This document shows, in pieces, positions 51,424-59,114 of a stretch of DNA of 59,114 nt. Positions within the stretch are counted from its first letter, which is position 1. Every line of letters starts with the position of its first letter. Source of the DNA: G001797105 sp964528155 (GTDB lineage: Bacteria; Chloroflexota; Anaerolineae; Anaerolineales; E44-bin32); the NCBI GenBank assembly GCA_964528155.1, contig CAZGRL010000016.1, forward strand, positions 1 through 59,114, read 5' to 3'. A program made the translations under genes and the position numbers. The notes under the pieces are model-generated. The model made no database searches, was not told the origin of the DNA, and worked only from the letters and a program-made list of their open reading frames with translations.

Positions 51424-52109
51424 GGCGTCATCCCAGGATCTGCCTTGCTCGTCGAAGGTCCTTCAGACTTCCGATCAGGCCTTGGGGCGGCGCGTGTGAG
51501 ACAGAATTCGCCATCGCTAAGGGGAGGAGCGCGGCTCCGGTGTGCATATCGAGAGACATCGGTTCTGCCTGCCGCGATCGACTTCGATGGACAACGGTTG
51601 GATCAAGTCTCGGCACATTCACAAGGTGATGGTCCTCCGCGAGGCGCCGGTAAGTCGACTCGGACTCCCGGGATCAACTCACAGCCTCACGCAAGCGTAT
51701 GCCCGATCGAACTCATCAACTGCATCAGCTCCCGGTCTGGCCTCGAGCGGTATGGAGCCGGGTTTGCTCTACGCACATAGGAGGCAAGGTCGATGTTCGA
51801 CACGAATGTCCGGGAACAGGTCTCTCGAAGCTGATTGACCTGGATCTGTCTCACGATGAACTGCGGCGTGCAGGGCGCTGGATTTCCGAAGCAAGTCTGT
51901 CACACGCTCGCTGGCCGGGGCCTGCCATACCCGAGGGCTGGGTGTCCGCTATTATACCCTCCTCGTGTTCCAGCATCAGCGCCAGGCGTCAATGGTATGT
52001 CTGTACATCTTGCATGAGCATTCCGACTATACTTGACTGTTGGTTCGCCACCGCCAATAAGTCCGGAACATCTCCGCAGGCGATAATCGGCCATGAGTAA
52101 GGCATTCCG
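51424..52109. other. 686-base gap between divergent genes
   Basis: No gene is supported here. Several open frames exist on the plus strand (for example 51699-52100), but they have no family features, no ribosome site and poor codon character. TATACC near 51953 and TATACT near 52026 are possible -10 boxes for the rightward gene, each without a convincing -35. It may hold promoters for both flanking genes or decayed coding sequence. Confidence 0.45.
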
Positions 52110-53747
52110 ATGAGCCAGGACGGGAAGATCACCAGGGCGATCATGCTCGGCATCTTGATCGCCTTTGCCGCTTACGCCGCCATCTTTATCTTTCAGAGCA
52201 GTTTCGTCATCGACGGGCAGCGCTACTTCGTTCTGTTCGACGATGCGATGATCTCCATGCAGTATGCCAGAAACTTGGCGCATGGCGCCGGCCTTGTGTG
52301 GAACGCCGGCGGGCCGCTCGTGGAGGGCTACTCCAATCCTCTCTGGGTGCTGATCATGGGCGGCTTCCATCTCTTGCCGCTCCCGGCGGCGCAAATGAGC
52401 CTCCCCGTTCAGGTCTTCTCGGGGCTGCTTCTTCTGGGCAACCTCGTCCTGGTGAAGAGACTCGTCGATGAAATGACAGGGAAGGCCCCTGCTGTTGGTC
52501 TTGTAGCGGTCTTGCTCACGGCGTTCTACTACCCGATCAACAACTGGGGGCTCCTGGGCAATGAGGTCGCCCTTCTGACCCCGTGCGTGACCGGCGCGGT
52601 GTTGTTGGCGATCTTGAACATGAGGCGGGATCGCGTCTCACGAGGACTTTATGTCCTACTGGGACTGAGCCTGTTGATCCGGATCGACGCCATAGTCCCC
52701 GCAGCCGTCATCTGGCTTTATCTTGCGCTTGTGGATCGGCGGAACCGGCGCAGACATCTCGTCTGGGGGGGCGCCTGCATTGGTGTGGTCCTGCTGGCCA
52801 GTTCGCTCTTCCGATTGCTCTACTACGGGGACCTTCTGCCGAACACGTACTATCTCAAGATGACGGGATATCCCATCATACTGAGGGTCGCTCGCGGCCT
52901 GTACGTCATGTTCCAATTCATGTGGCACCTCAATTGGGTGCTCATTCTGTTCCCATTTGTGCTATATGTCCTTGACCGAGACAGGGACAAGGGGTTGCTC
53001 ATCGCAGTGTTCTTGGCCCAGATCCTGTACAGTGTGTATGTCGGCGGAGACGGCTGGGAAGATCGCGGTGGAAGTAATCGCTTTGTCACGATCGTTATGC
53101 CGCTGTTCTTTGTTCTGTTCTCCATTGCCATCGACAGGTCGCGCCGCGGTCTTCTATTCGGCCTCGGCCGACTGGGAAGCCGGTCGAACGTCCACAAGGC
53201 GTCCATCGCCGGGATGGCGATCTTCGCCTGTGTCAGCCTGCTCAACTTCAACGTTCTGATCTACCCTTCCGACTTGAAGTACCTGTTCCTGCAGACGCGC
53301 TCGGTCTTCATTGGCGGCAATGAACGGAACGTCAGAATCGCGAACTACCTGAAGAGCCTGACAACCGATCAGGCCCAGGTTGCCGTGGTAGCTGCAGGTG
53401 GGATCCCGTATTTCTCCGATCGATACTCGATCGACCTTCTGGGTAAAAACGACAGCAAGATCGCCCGAGAGCCCGTCGGAACCCCGCAAGACTACACCTG
53501 GATCGACTTTCGTCCCGGGCATATGAAGTGGGACTATGCCTATTCGATCGGACAGCTCAAACCGGACGTCGTTGTTGAAACCCTGCGCGGCACGTCAGGT
53601 CAGGCCGAGCCCTGGCTTCGAGGCTACGTACGAATCCAGGTCCCTGAACTTGAATCCTCTCTGCCGAACGGAACGTTGTTCTTGAAACCCGGATCGGCCA
53701 ACATATACTGGGATCGTGTCGCGTCGTTTGTCGTCGGAAATCCGTGA
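52110..53747 (+). CDS. GT-C membrane glycosyltransferase (AftB/ArnT-like loop)
   Basis: The 545-residue protein has about ten helices. Its first outer loop reads VLFDDAMISMQYARNLAHG, then GPLVEGYSNPLWVLIMG, a pattern shared with arabinofuranosyltransferase-like GT-C proteins that use decaprenyl-phosphate sugars. The Asp-Asp pair is the likely catalytic base. Later segments include GDLLPNTYYLKM and VGGDGWEDRGGSNRF, also usual in this group. The ATG has an AAGG nearby upstream. The sugar need not be arabinose; relatives are widespread. Confidence 0.8.
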   Translation: MSQDGKITRAIMLGILIAFAAYAAIFIFQSSFVIDGQRYFVLFDDAMISMQYARNLAHGAGLVWNAGGPLVEGYSNPLWVLIMGGFHLLPLPAAQMSLPVQVFSGLLLLGNLVLVKRLVDEMTGKAPAVGLVAVLLTAFYYPINNWGLLGNEVALLTPCVTGAVLLAILNMRRDRVSRGLYVLLGLSLLIRIDAIVPAAVIWLYLALVDRRNRRRHLVWGGACIGVVLLASSLFRLLYYGDLLPNTYYLKMTGYPIILRVARGLYVMFQFMWHLNWVLILFPFVLYVLDRDRDKGLLIAVFLAQILYSVYVGGDGWEDRGGSNRFVTIVMPLFFVLFSIAIDRSRRGLLFGLGRLGSRSNVHKASIAGMAIFACVSLLNFNVLIYPSDLKYLFLQTRSVFIGGNERNVRIANYLKSLTTDQAQVAVVAAGGIPYFSDRYSIDLLGKNDSKIAREPVGTPQDYTWIDFRPGHMKWDYAYSIGQLKPDVVVETLRGTSGQAEPWLRGYVRIQVPELESSLPNGTLFLKPGSANIYWDRVASFVVGNP

Positions 53748-53905
53748 TCGGCGATTCCAATCCGTCATGTACGAACTCGGCTCATTTGACGGGTTGGACT
53801 GGATGGTAGAATGCCCCCAAGCCCGCGCGAATGGTCGGCGCGCGTCCTTTGAACAAGCCGATTTCGGGCGACGGCCCCACCTTCTCAGAGTCTTGGACCA
53901 GATGA

Positions 53906-55486
53906 ATGTCAGATAGCCCCGCTTTCAGAGATCGCCCCCGAGCACTGTGGACGCTGTCGATGGGCGTTCTGGCTTTGATTGGTCTTGCCCTGATTCTTGT
54001 TGTCACCCGCTATGGCCCGGGAGCCAGCGGGGACTCGGCCTATTACGTTATGGGCGCCCAGAACATCATTGACGGCAACGGGTTCAGCCGCACATCGGGG
54101 GGCGGGGAGGTTAAGCCGATTACCGGGTTCCCGCCCGGTTTCTCTGCCATGCTGGCGTTCTTGGGACTGACCGGCCTGGACCTTTTTCAGGTTGGACGGT
54201 ACATGAACGCGGTGCTGTTTGGGGCGAACATCCTCCTTGTTGGTGGCCTGGTCTATCACTACGCCGGATCAATCTGGCCAACCATGTTGGCCGGGCTTGC
54301 CATTCTTGTCGCCAGCGATATGGTCTACTTCCACTCCTGGGTCATGTCCGAGCCGCTATACATTTTCCTGATGCTCCTGGGGATCCTGGGTATTGTTCGA
54401 CATCTCGAAAAGGGTAACCTGTTGGTGCTCCTCGGGACGGGCCTTTGCGTGGCCGCGGCGACCCTGACGCGCTACATTGGGGCGGCTCTGCTGTTCACCT
54501 TCGCTCTATCGATACTCTTTCTGAGCGCGACGAAATGGCTTCGCCGCTTCATTGACTGCGCGCTGTTGGCGGTGGCCGGCCTGGTGCCCGTCTTCTTGTG
54601 GCTGCGCTGGAATGTCGCCGCAACCGGCAGCGGGCTCAATCGGACGGTCCTTTACCATCCCATGCGCCCCGAGCTGATCCGGGGGTTTCTCTCAGCAGCC
54701 AGCTCGTGGTTTGTGCCTGGATCGCTCGGCGTGCCGGTGCTCTTGCGGGCAGGAGTCTCTTTGGTCCTGGCATCGATCATCCCGGCGATATTCGTAGTTC
54801 GCAGCATGCGCGGCAGGTCGGCCGGGAACGGAGAGGCCTGGCGAAGGAAGAGTTCGCTGCCGTGGATCCTTCTGCTCTACATCGGAAGCTATCTCGGAAT
54901 CCTGGTCGTCAATTCCACCTTCCTGGACGCGAGCACCACGCTCAGCGCCCCGCCGCGATACTTGCTGCCGGTGTTTGTCGCCATGGTGATGCTGTTTGCG
55001 TGTGTCATATTCCGGCTGCTCGAAGATGTCCGCGCCAGCCGGGCTGCGAAGTGGGTTGTGGGATTGGCGGGCCTGGCGGTGATCGGGCTGTATCTGCCGG
55101 CCACTGCAAACCTCGTTCGGGATCCAATCCCGCAGATTGGCTACACCGGCCTCAAATACACCTTACCATCGGTCGTCAGTCGGCTTGAGGAGATTGAACC
55201 GGCCAATCCCATAATCTCCAACAACCCGGAGTTGGTTTTCATCCTGATCGGCAAGCCGGCGTACATGCGTCCGATCCAGTTCGATACGTATCAGCTCGCC
55301 TATCGTGAGGATTTTGAGAAGCAGGTCGCCGACGCACAATCGAAACTCGACCGTGGAGCCGTGCTCGTTCTTTTCGGCCCGCTCGACGGCGAGGAGGAAC
55401 AGGTGCTGCAAGCCCTTGATGTGAGATCGACGTATCAATCGCCCGAGGCTACGTTCTACATCTCGGCGAACTCTCCCGGGGAGTAG
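53906..55486 (+). CDS. GT39-like membrane glycosyltransferase
   Basis: A 526-residue multi-pass protein with the loop GPGASGDSAYYVMGAQNI and GFPPGFSAMLAFLGLTGLD after the first helix, matching the Asp-containing GT-C loop. About ten helices and a C-terminal soluble tail of about 90 residues follow. It lies 158 bases after the previous GT-C gene and has no clear ribosome binding site. Context suggests extracytoplasmic sugar transfer from a lipid donor made by the GT2 encoded next. Confidence 0.78.
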   Translation: MSDSPAFRDRPRALWTLSMGVLALIGLALILVVTRYGPGASGDSAYYVMGAQNIIDGNGFSRTSGGGEVKPITGFPPGFSAMLAFLGLTGLDLFQVGRYMNAVLFGANILLVGGLVYHYAGSIWPTMLAGLAILVASDMVYFHSWVMSEPLYIFLMLLGILGIVRHLEKGNLLVLLGTGLCVAAATLTRYIGAALLFTFALSILFLSATKWLRRFIDCALLAVAGLVPVFLWLRWNVAATGSGLNRTVLYHPMRPELIRGFLSAASSWFVPGSLGVPVLLRAGVSLVLASIIPAIFVVRSMRGRSAGNGEAWRRKSSLPWILLLYIGSYLGILVVNSTFLDASTTLSAPPRYLLPVFVAMVMLFACVIFRLLEDVRASRAAKWVVGLAGLAVIGLYLPATANLVRDPIPQIGYTGLKYTLPSVVSRLEEIEPANPIISNNPELVFILIGKPAYMRPIQFDTYQLAYREDFEKQVADAQSKLDRGAVLVLFGPLDGEEEQVLQALDVRSTYQSPEATFYISANSPGE

Positions 55487-55611
55487 TCGTGACAATCTCG
55501 AGTGAAGAAGAGGCAGATTGACATGCGGGGCATGACCGTCTCACACAATTCGGCGGCGGCATCTCCGGATCTGCGGACACCGCGCTTGCACCGATCGGGA
55601 GGTGGATTGCC

Positions 55612-56646
55612 ATGAGGCGGCGAACCTTGGGAAGAAGGCCTGCCCAGAAAGCGGCAGGACGCAGTCCCCGTCCAAAGACACCGATCGAGCCCTGGCTGTC
55701 TGTCGTCCTCCCGATCTTCAACGAAGAGGCGGAGATAGGAGCCTTGATCACCCGAATCGTCGATACGCTCGATACAGAGGGAGAATCGTTCGAAGTGATT
55801 GCCGTCGACGACGGTTCGAGCGACGGAACAGCTGATGTCCTGCGTGATTTGCGTCAGAGCTACCCGAACCGGTTGCGTGTCGCACGCCACCTGCGCAACA
55901 AGGGCAACGGCGCCGCCCTTCGCACAGGCATCCGTATCGCCCGCGGAGAGATCGTGGTCACGATGGACGCTGACGGTCAGCATTCACCGGAAGATATCTC
56001 CAGGTTGGCCTCCATGATCCCGCCCTACGATCTGGTCATCGGAGCGCGCACGTTGGACTATGCCGGGAGCTGGTACCGTGGCGCCGCCAACCGGTTCTAC
56101 AACCGGTTCTCGAGCTGGCTATCAGGAACCCGGGTGGACGACCTGACGTCAGGTTTCCGCGCCATGCGCAGGTCCGTCGTGCTTCATTTTCTCCCGCTAT
56201 TCCCAAACGGCTTCTCGGCGCCCACGACGGTGACGTTGACGTTCCTCAAGGCCGGCTACAATGTCGCCTTCCTACCAATCCATGTCGGGCAGCGTGCCAG
56301 CGGGACAAGCAAGATCAGGTTGTGGAGCGATGGCACAAGATTCATTACGATCATCTTGCGGATGATCATGCTGTACGACCCTCTCCGGATCTTTCTCCCC
56401 ACGGGACTCTTTATGGCTCTCATCGGTGTTCTGGCATGGGCGGCGGGAGTGCTGAACGCCGGACGGTTGCTCCTACCGAATTCGGCCATCCTTCTGTTTG
56501 CCGGCACAATCATGACCTGGCTCTTGGGGCTGATCGCCGACCAGATCGCTGGTAGCCGGATCCAGTATCACGGGGATGAATACGTCGTGCTACTGGAGAA
56601 TGGTTCGGAGGAAGCAAGAGCCGAGCATGAACTTCCCCAATCGTGA
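55612..56646 (+). CDS. Polyprenyl-phosphate glycosyltransferase (GT2, DPM1-like)
   Basis: The 344-residue protein has LSVVLPIFNEEAEIGALI, IAVDDGSSDGTADVL, TMDADGQHSPED (metal site) and FSSWLSGTRVDDLTSGFRAM, followed by two C-terminal hydrophobic helices near 255-315. A basic N-terminal tail of about 25 residues precedes the catalytic domain. It would attach a sugar to polyprenyl phosphate on the inner membrane face. GGAGG lies about 10 bases before the ATG. It overlaps the following AglD-like gene by 20 bases, repeating the arrangement at 19569-21565. Confidence 0.88.
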   Translation: MRRRTLGRRPAQKAAGRSPRPKTPIEPWLSVVLPIFNEEAEIGALITRIVDTLDTEGESFEVIAVDDGSSDGTADVLRDLRQSYPNRLRVARHLRNKGNGAALRTGIRIARGEIVVTMDADGQHSPEDISRLASMIPPYDLVIGARTLDYAGSWYRGAANRFYNRFSSWLSGTRVDDLTSGFRAMRRSVVLHFLPLFPNGFSAPTTVTLTFLKAGYNVAFLPIHVGQRASGTSKIRLWSDGTRFITIILRMIMLYDPLRIFLPTGLFMALIGVLAWAAGVLNAGRLLLPNSAILLFAGTIMTWLLGLIADQIAGSRIQYHGDEYVVLLENGSEEARAEHELPQS

Positions 56647-57607
56647 GCCTGCAGAGCGAGGCGACAGGCGGAGGTTTCTGTCCGGCCTCGCCCGCTTCCT
56701 TGTCCTTATAGCAGCACTCGCCCCACTGGCATACGCATTAGCGAAGAGCTGGCGAGATGTGCAAGTCGCGCTCGCCCGTGTCAATTGGCCTGGTTTCGTC
56801 GTGGCCCAGCTGCTGCTGTTTCTTGTCATGCCACTGATGGCAAGCATCTCCTGGCTCACGGTGCGACGGCTGACCGACGTCATCGGCCTGTACCGGGCAA
56901 TACAGCTTTACTTCATTTCACAGCTTCCCAAGTATCTTCCGGGTGGGATCTGGGCCTTCCCCGGCCGCATGGTGGCTTACCAGAGAGTTGGCGTAGAACG
57001 CACGAAAGCTATCGTCAGTGTGTTTCGCGAGGTCACGGCCTTGTTTCTCGGAGGGGCCGCCATCGCGCTTCTGGGCCTCGCCGGAGGTTTGCCGACCTCC
57101 GGAGACCTTCGCCTCTTGCTTGGAATTGGAGTCGCGGGCAGTATCCTTGTCCTGCTTCTCACGCAAACGCCGTGGTTCTGGAGATTGTTGTCTTCGATTC
57201 GAGTTCTCCGTTCAACCGCTCTGCCGATTCTGGACATCCCCAGCGGGGATGTCAGTCTCTCCTGGCTGCCGTCGGCATTCGTCATGAGTTGCCTGTTCTG
57301 GCTGGCTCTTGGTGTGGGGTTCCGCTATCTGGTGATGGCGATCAGCCCGGGCGTTTCCATGTCTTGGATCGGCGCGGCGTCGGCGTTCGCATTGGCCTGG
57401 TGCGTCGGGTTCGTGTTTGTCTTCGTTCCGGCAGGGCTTGGAATCAGAGAGGCCGTCCTAGCCTTTCTCCTCTCTCGCTTCCTGGCAGAGGGAGACGCAC
57501 TGGCTGTGGCCCTGCTCGCTCGTCCGTGGTGGATGATCGCTGAGGCTCTTTGGATCCTTCCGTCGTGGTTCTGGACATTTGCCCGCTGGGGGAAGCAGCC
57601 GGGATGA
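56627..57607 (+). CDS. AglD/MprF-type integral membrane protein (UPF0104)
   Basis: The 326-residue protein has about eight hydrophobic segments and the motif ISQLPKYLPGGIWAFPGRM typical of the kyLPG-W subgroup of lysylphosphatidylglycerol-synthase-like membrane proteins. ATG 56627 is chosen; an upstream extension inside the GT2 gene is less likely. It sits between a polyprenyl-phosphate GT2 and a GT-C-like protein, matching a lipid-sugar flipping or presentation role. Function is inferred from context and family proposals only. Confidence 0.8.
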   Translation: MNFPNREPAERGDRRRFLSGLARFLVLIAALAPLAYALAKSWRDVQVALARVNWPGFVVAQLLLFLVMPLMASISWLTVRRLTDVIGLYRAIQLYFISQLPKYLPGGIWAFPGRMVAYQRVGVERTKAIVSVFREVTALFLGGAAIALLGLAGGLPTSGDLRLLLGIGVAGSILVLLLTQTPWFWRLLSSIRVLRSTALPILDIPSGDVSLSWLPSAFVMSCLFWLALGVGFRYLVMAISPGVSMSWIGAASAFALAWCVGFVFVFVPAGLGIREAVLAFLLSRFLAEGDALAVALLARPWWMIAEALWILPSWFWTFARWGKQPG

Positions 57608-57617
57608 ATCGGCGGCC

Positions 57618-59114
57618 ATGAGCGAAAAGACGCGCACGCAGGGAGCTTCGTCATCGTTCGGGGAGTCACCACCGGCCTCCGGCATCCGGCGCTGGTGGAG
57701 GATTCTCGGCCCTCCACTGTTCTTCCTTGCGCTGACCGTCATCATGACCTGGCCTCTCGCCCTGCACATGGCCGATTCGGTCGTCGGCCAGATCGGCGAT
57801 AACGTCTACTTTGTGTGGATGATGGCCTGGTTCAAGCGAGCCATCTTCGAGCTGCATGTCTCTCCGATCAATGTCCCGCAGCTCAACTACCCCGAAGGCT
57901 GGAGCCTGGCCTATACCGAGATCGCCCCTTCGGAGCTTGCGCTCGGGTTTCCGGCGAGTCTGATCTGGGGTCCGATACTTGGATACAACGTAGCCCTGCT
58001 GCTGACATTCGTCCTGTCGGGATACTTCATGTACCTGTGGGTCTATGACTTGACCGGGAGGAGTGGTGCAGGGCTGATCGCCGGGATGATCTTCGCGTTT
58101 ATTCCTCTCCGTATGGCTCATTTTCTCGCCGGTCATCTGAATGTCGCGGGAACGATGTGGTTCCCGCTCTTCTTCATGGGGCTCACCGACCTTCTCGTCG
58201 GGAGACGCCATCGCCGGGCGATCATTCTCACCGGTCTCTCTCTGGGCCTGATCGCCCTGACGACGATGTACTACCTGTATATGACGTTCCTGGTGAGCGG
58301 CATCGGGGTGGCAGTTTTCCTGATCTTGTTTGATCGACGAGGGATCTTTGACCTTCAACGCTGGAAGAGACTGCTTCTTTCTTTCGGGATAGCCGCTCCC
58401 CTTATCCTGGCGGGGGCATTCCCCTTCGTTCAGTTGGCAGGGCAAGGCGGCCTTCCCAGCCGATCCGTTGAGTCTGTCGTCGCAGGCTCGGCAAGCGTCA
58501 GCGATTTCTTCCTTCCGTCGACGGATCATTTCTTGTGGGGGGCGTGGATCGCCGACCACCTCCCCAGGGACCATTGGATGGAGGGGACGCTCTACCTGGG
58601 GGTGATCGCCTTGGGGCTGGCGTTCGTGGGTTTCTTCGGACAGAAAGACGACAAGCGCTATCGCAACCTGATCTTATTGCTTGTCTTTGTGTCGGCCGTC
58701 GCGTTCTGCCTGGCCCTGGGGACAAATCTGCACTGGCTCGAGCAAGTCGTGCGTGTGCCCGTGCCTGCTTTCCTGCGGGGGCTTGTCCAGCGCGAGAGCC
58801 TGTCGATCAGGCTCCCTGGATATTACATGTTCCTCTACTTCCCGTTGTACTCGAGGATGCGGACCTTCAAGCGTTTCGCGATCTTCGTCCTCATGGCGGT
58901 AGGTCTAATGGCAGGGTTGGGCGCCTCTTGGCTTACGGATCGTCTCAGACCGAAGCTCAGAACCCCGCTGACGTTGGGGATACTGGCCTTGATCTTCCTG
59001 GATTTCTACCCCGGTCCGTATACGAGCTTCGCCAAGATCGAGGCTCGCCCGGTAGATGCCTGGTTGGCCTCGCAGCCCGGGCAAGGGGTCGTGGCGCAGT
59101 TTCCCTTCTACCAG
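57618..59114 (+). CDS. GT-C-like multi-pass membrane protein, cut by the window end
   Basis: The frame stays open from ATG 57618 to the last base, giving 499 codons without a stop; the 3' end is missing. Reading it gives a basic N-terminus, a first helix near ILGPPLFFLALTVIMTWPL, then QIGDNVYFVWMMAWFKRAIF, an Asp-containing outer loop as in the other GT-C proteins here. About ten further hydrophobic stretches follow, including FLPSTDHFLWGAWIADHL in a late loop. It starts 10 bases after the AglD-like gene. Family placement is tentative. Confidence 0.75.
   Translation, partial: MSEKTRTQGASSSFGESPPASGIRRWWRILGPPLFFLALTVIMTWPLALHMADSVVGQIGDNVYFVWMMAWFKRAIFELHVSPINVPQLNYPEGWSLAYTEIAPSELALGFPASLIWGPILGYNVALLLTFVLSGYFMYLWVYDLTGRSGAGLIAGMIFAFIPLRMAHFLAGHLNVAGTMWFPLFFMGLTDLLVGRRHRRAIILTGLSLGLIALTTMYYLYMTFLVSGIGVAVFLILFDRRGIFDLQRWKRLLLSFGIAAPLILAGAFPFVQLAGQGGLPSRSVESVVAGSASVSDFFLPSTDHFLWGAWIADHLPRDHWMEGTLYLGVIALGLAFVGFFGQKDDKRYRNLILLLVFVSAVAFCLALGTNLHWLEQVVRVPVPAFLRGLVQRESLSIRLPGYYMFLYFPLYSRMRTFKRFAIFVLMAVGLMAGLGASWLTDRLRPKLRTPLTLGILALIFLDFYPGPYTSFAKIEARPVDAWLASQPGQGVVAQFPFYQ

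Noticed and set aside
51699..52100. Plus-strand frame of 133 codons in the 686-base gap
   Set aside because: No ribosome site, no recognisable domain and Cys/Ser/Ile-poor conservation signals; it runs close to the next promoter region.

Overview
The window is a GC-rich chromosomal segment of a bacterium, most likely a member of the Chloroflexota (Anaerolineae-like). This rests on the gene families: an FMN-riboswitch-controlled RibXY-type ABC importer, many GT-C membrane proteins, a DUF4349 lipoprotein, and a Wzt ATPase carrying a Ser/Arg/Pro/Val-rich linker encoded by a GGACGATGG-type repeat. No marker gene was available to confirm the assignment. There are no rRNA or tRNA genes, CRISPR arrays, phage genes or transposases that I can support.

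Layout. 1-352 is a low-complexity edge leading into phoU (353-1051). 1289-3202 holds a small membrane-anchored protein and a GT-C-like membrane protein. 3440-6351 is a transport unit: a -10 box, an FMN riboswitch (3466-3588), two terminator-like hairpins, then permease, lipoprotein receptor and ATPase. A perfect 28-bp inverted repeat (6373-6431) separates it from two leftward genes, a DUF4349 lipoprotein and a metallophosphoesterase. 8215-10539 is a housekeeping operon, tsaE-tsaB-rimI-type 4 uracil-DNA glycosylase, that appears to be transcribed with almost no leader.

From 10567 to the right end almost everything is surface-glycan synthesis and export. 10567-18346 has a UDP-N-acetylhexosamine dehydrogenase, a uronate-type epimerase, a flippase, a GT4 and two GT-C proteins. 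18396-27378 opens with a strong promoter and palindromic operator in front of gmd, followed by a polyprenyl-phosphate GT2, an AglD/MprF-type membrane protein and three large membrane proteins. 27402-30865 starts with the same promoter-operator in front of a small winged-helix regulator, then an epimerase, GDP-fucose synthase and the Wzm permease. A four-helix-bundle gene sits between wzm and wzt. 31442-45650 is a tightly packed run: Wzt, a capsule-type transferase, a methyltransferase, PseB-like and RmlD-like sugar enzymes, a sulfotransferase, NeuB-like and SpsF-like enzymes, four glycosyltransferase-like proteins and a Gfo/Idh/MocA oxidoreductase. 45740-59114 holds five more GT-C-like proteins (one leftward, one cut by the window end), an alkaline-phosphatase-fold membrane enzyme, and a second GT2 plus AglD-like pair.

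How it fits together. The enzymes point to nucleotide sugars of the UDP-HexNAcA, GDP-fucose, UDP-2-acetamido-2,6-dideoxyhexose and CMP-ulosonate-like types. Cytoplasmic GTs would build chains that leave through Wzx or through Wzm/Wzt. Sulfation and methylation are likely decorations. The two GT2/AglD-like/GT-C modules look like lipid-phosphate-sugar supply lines for glycosylation outside the membrane. The shared operator in front of gmd and of the winged-helix gene is the clearest regulatory signal and the best candidate for new biology here.
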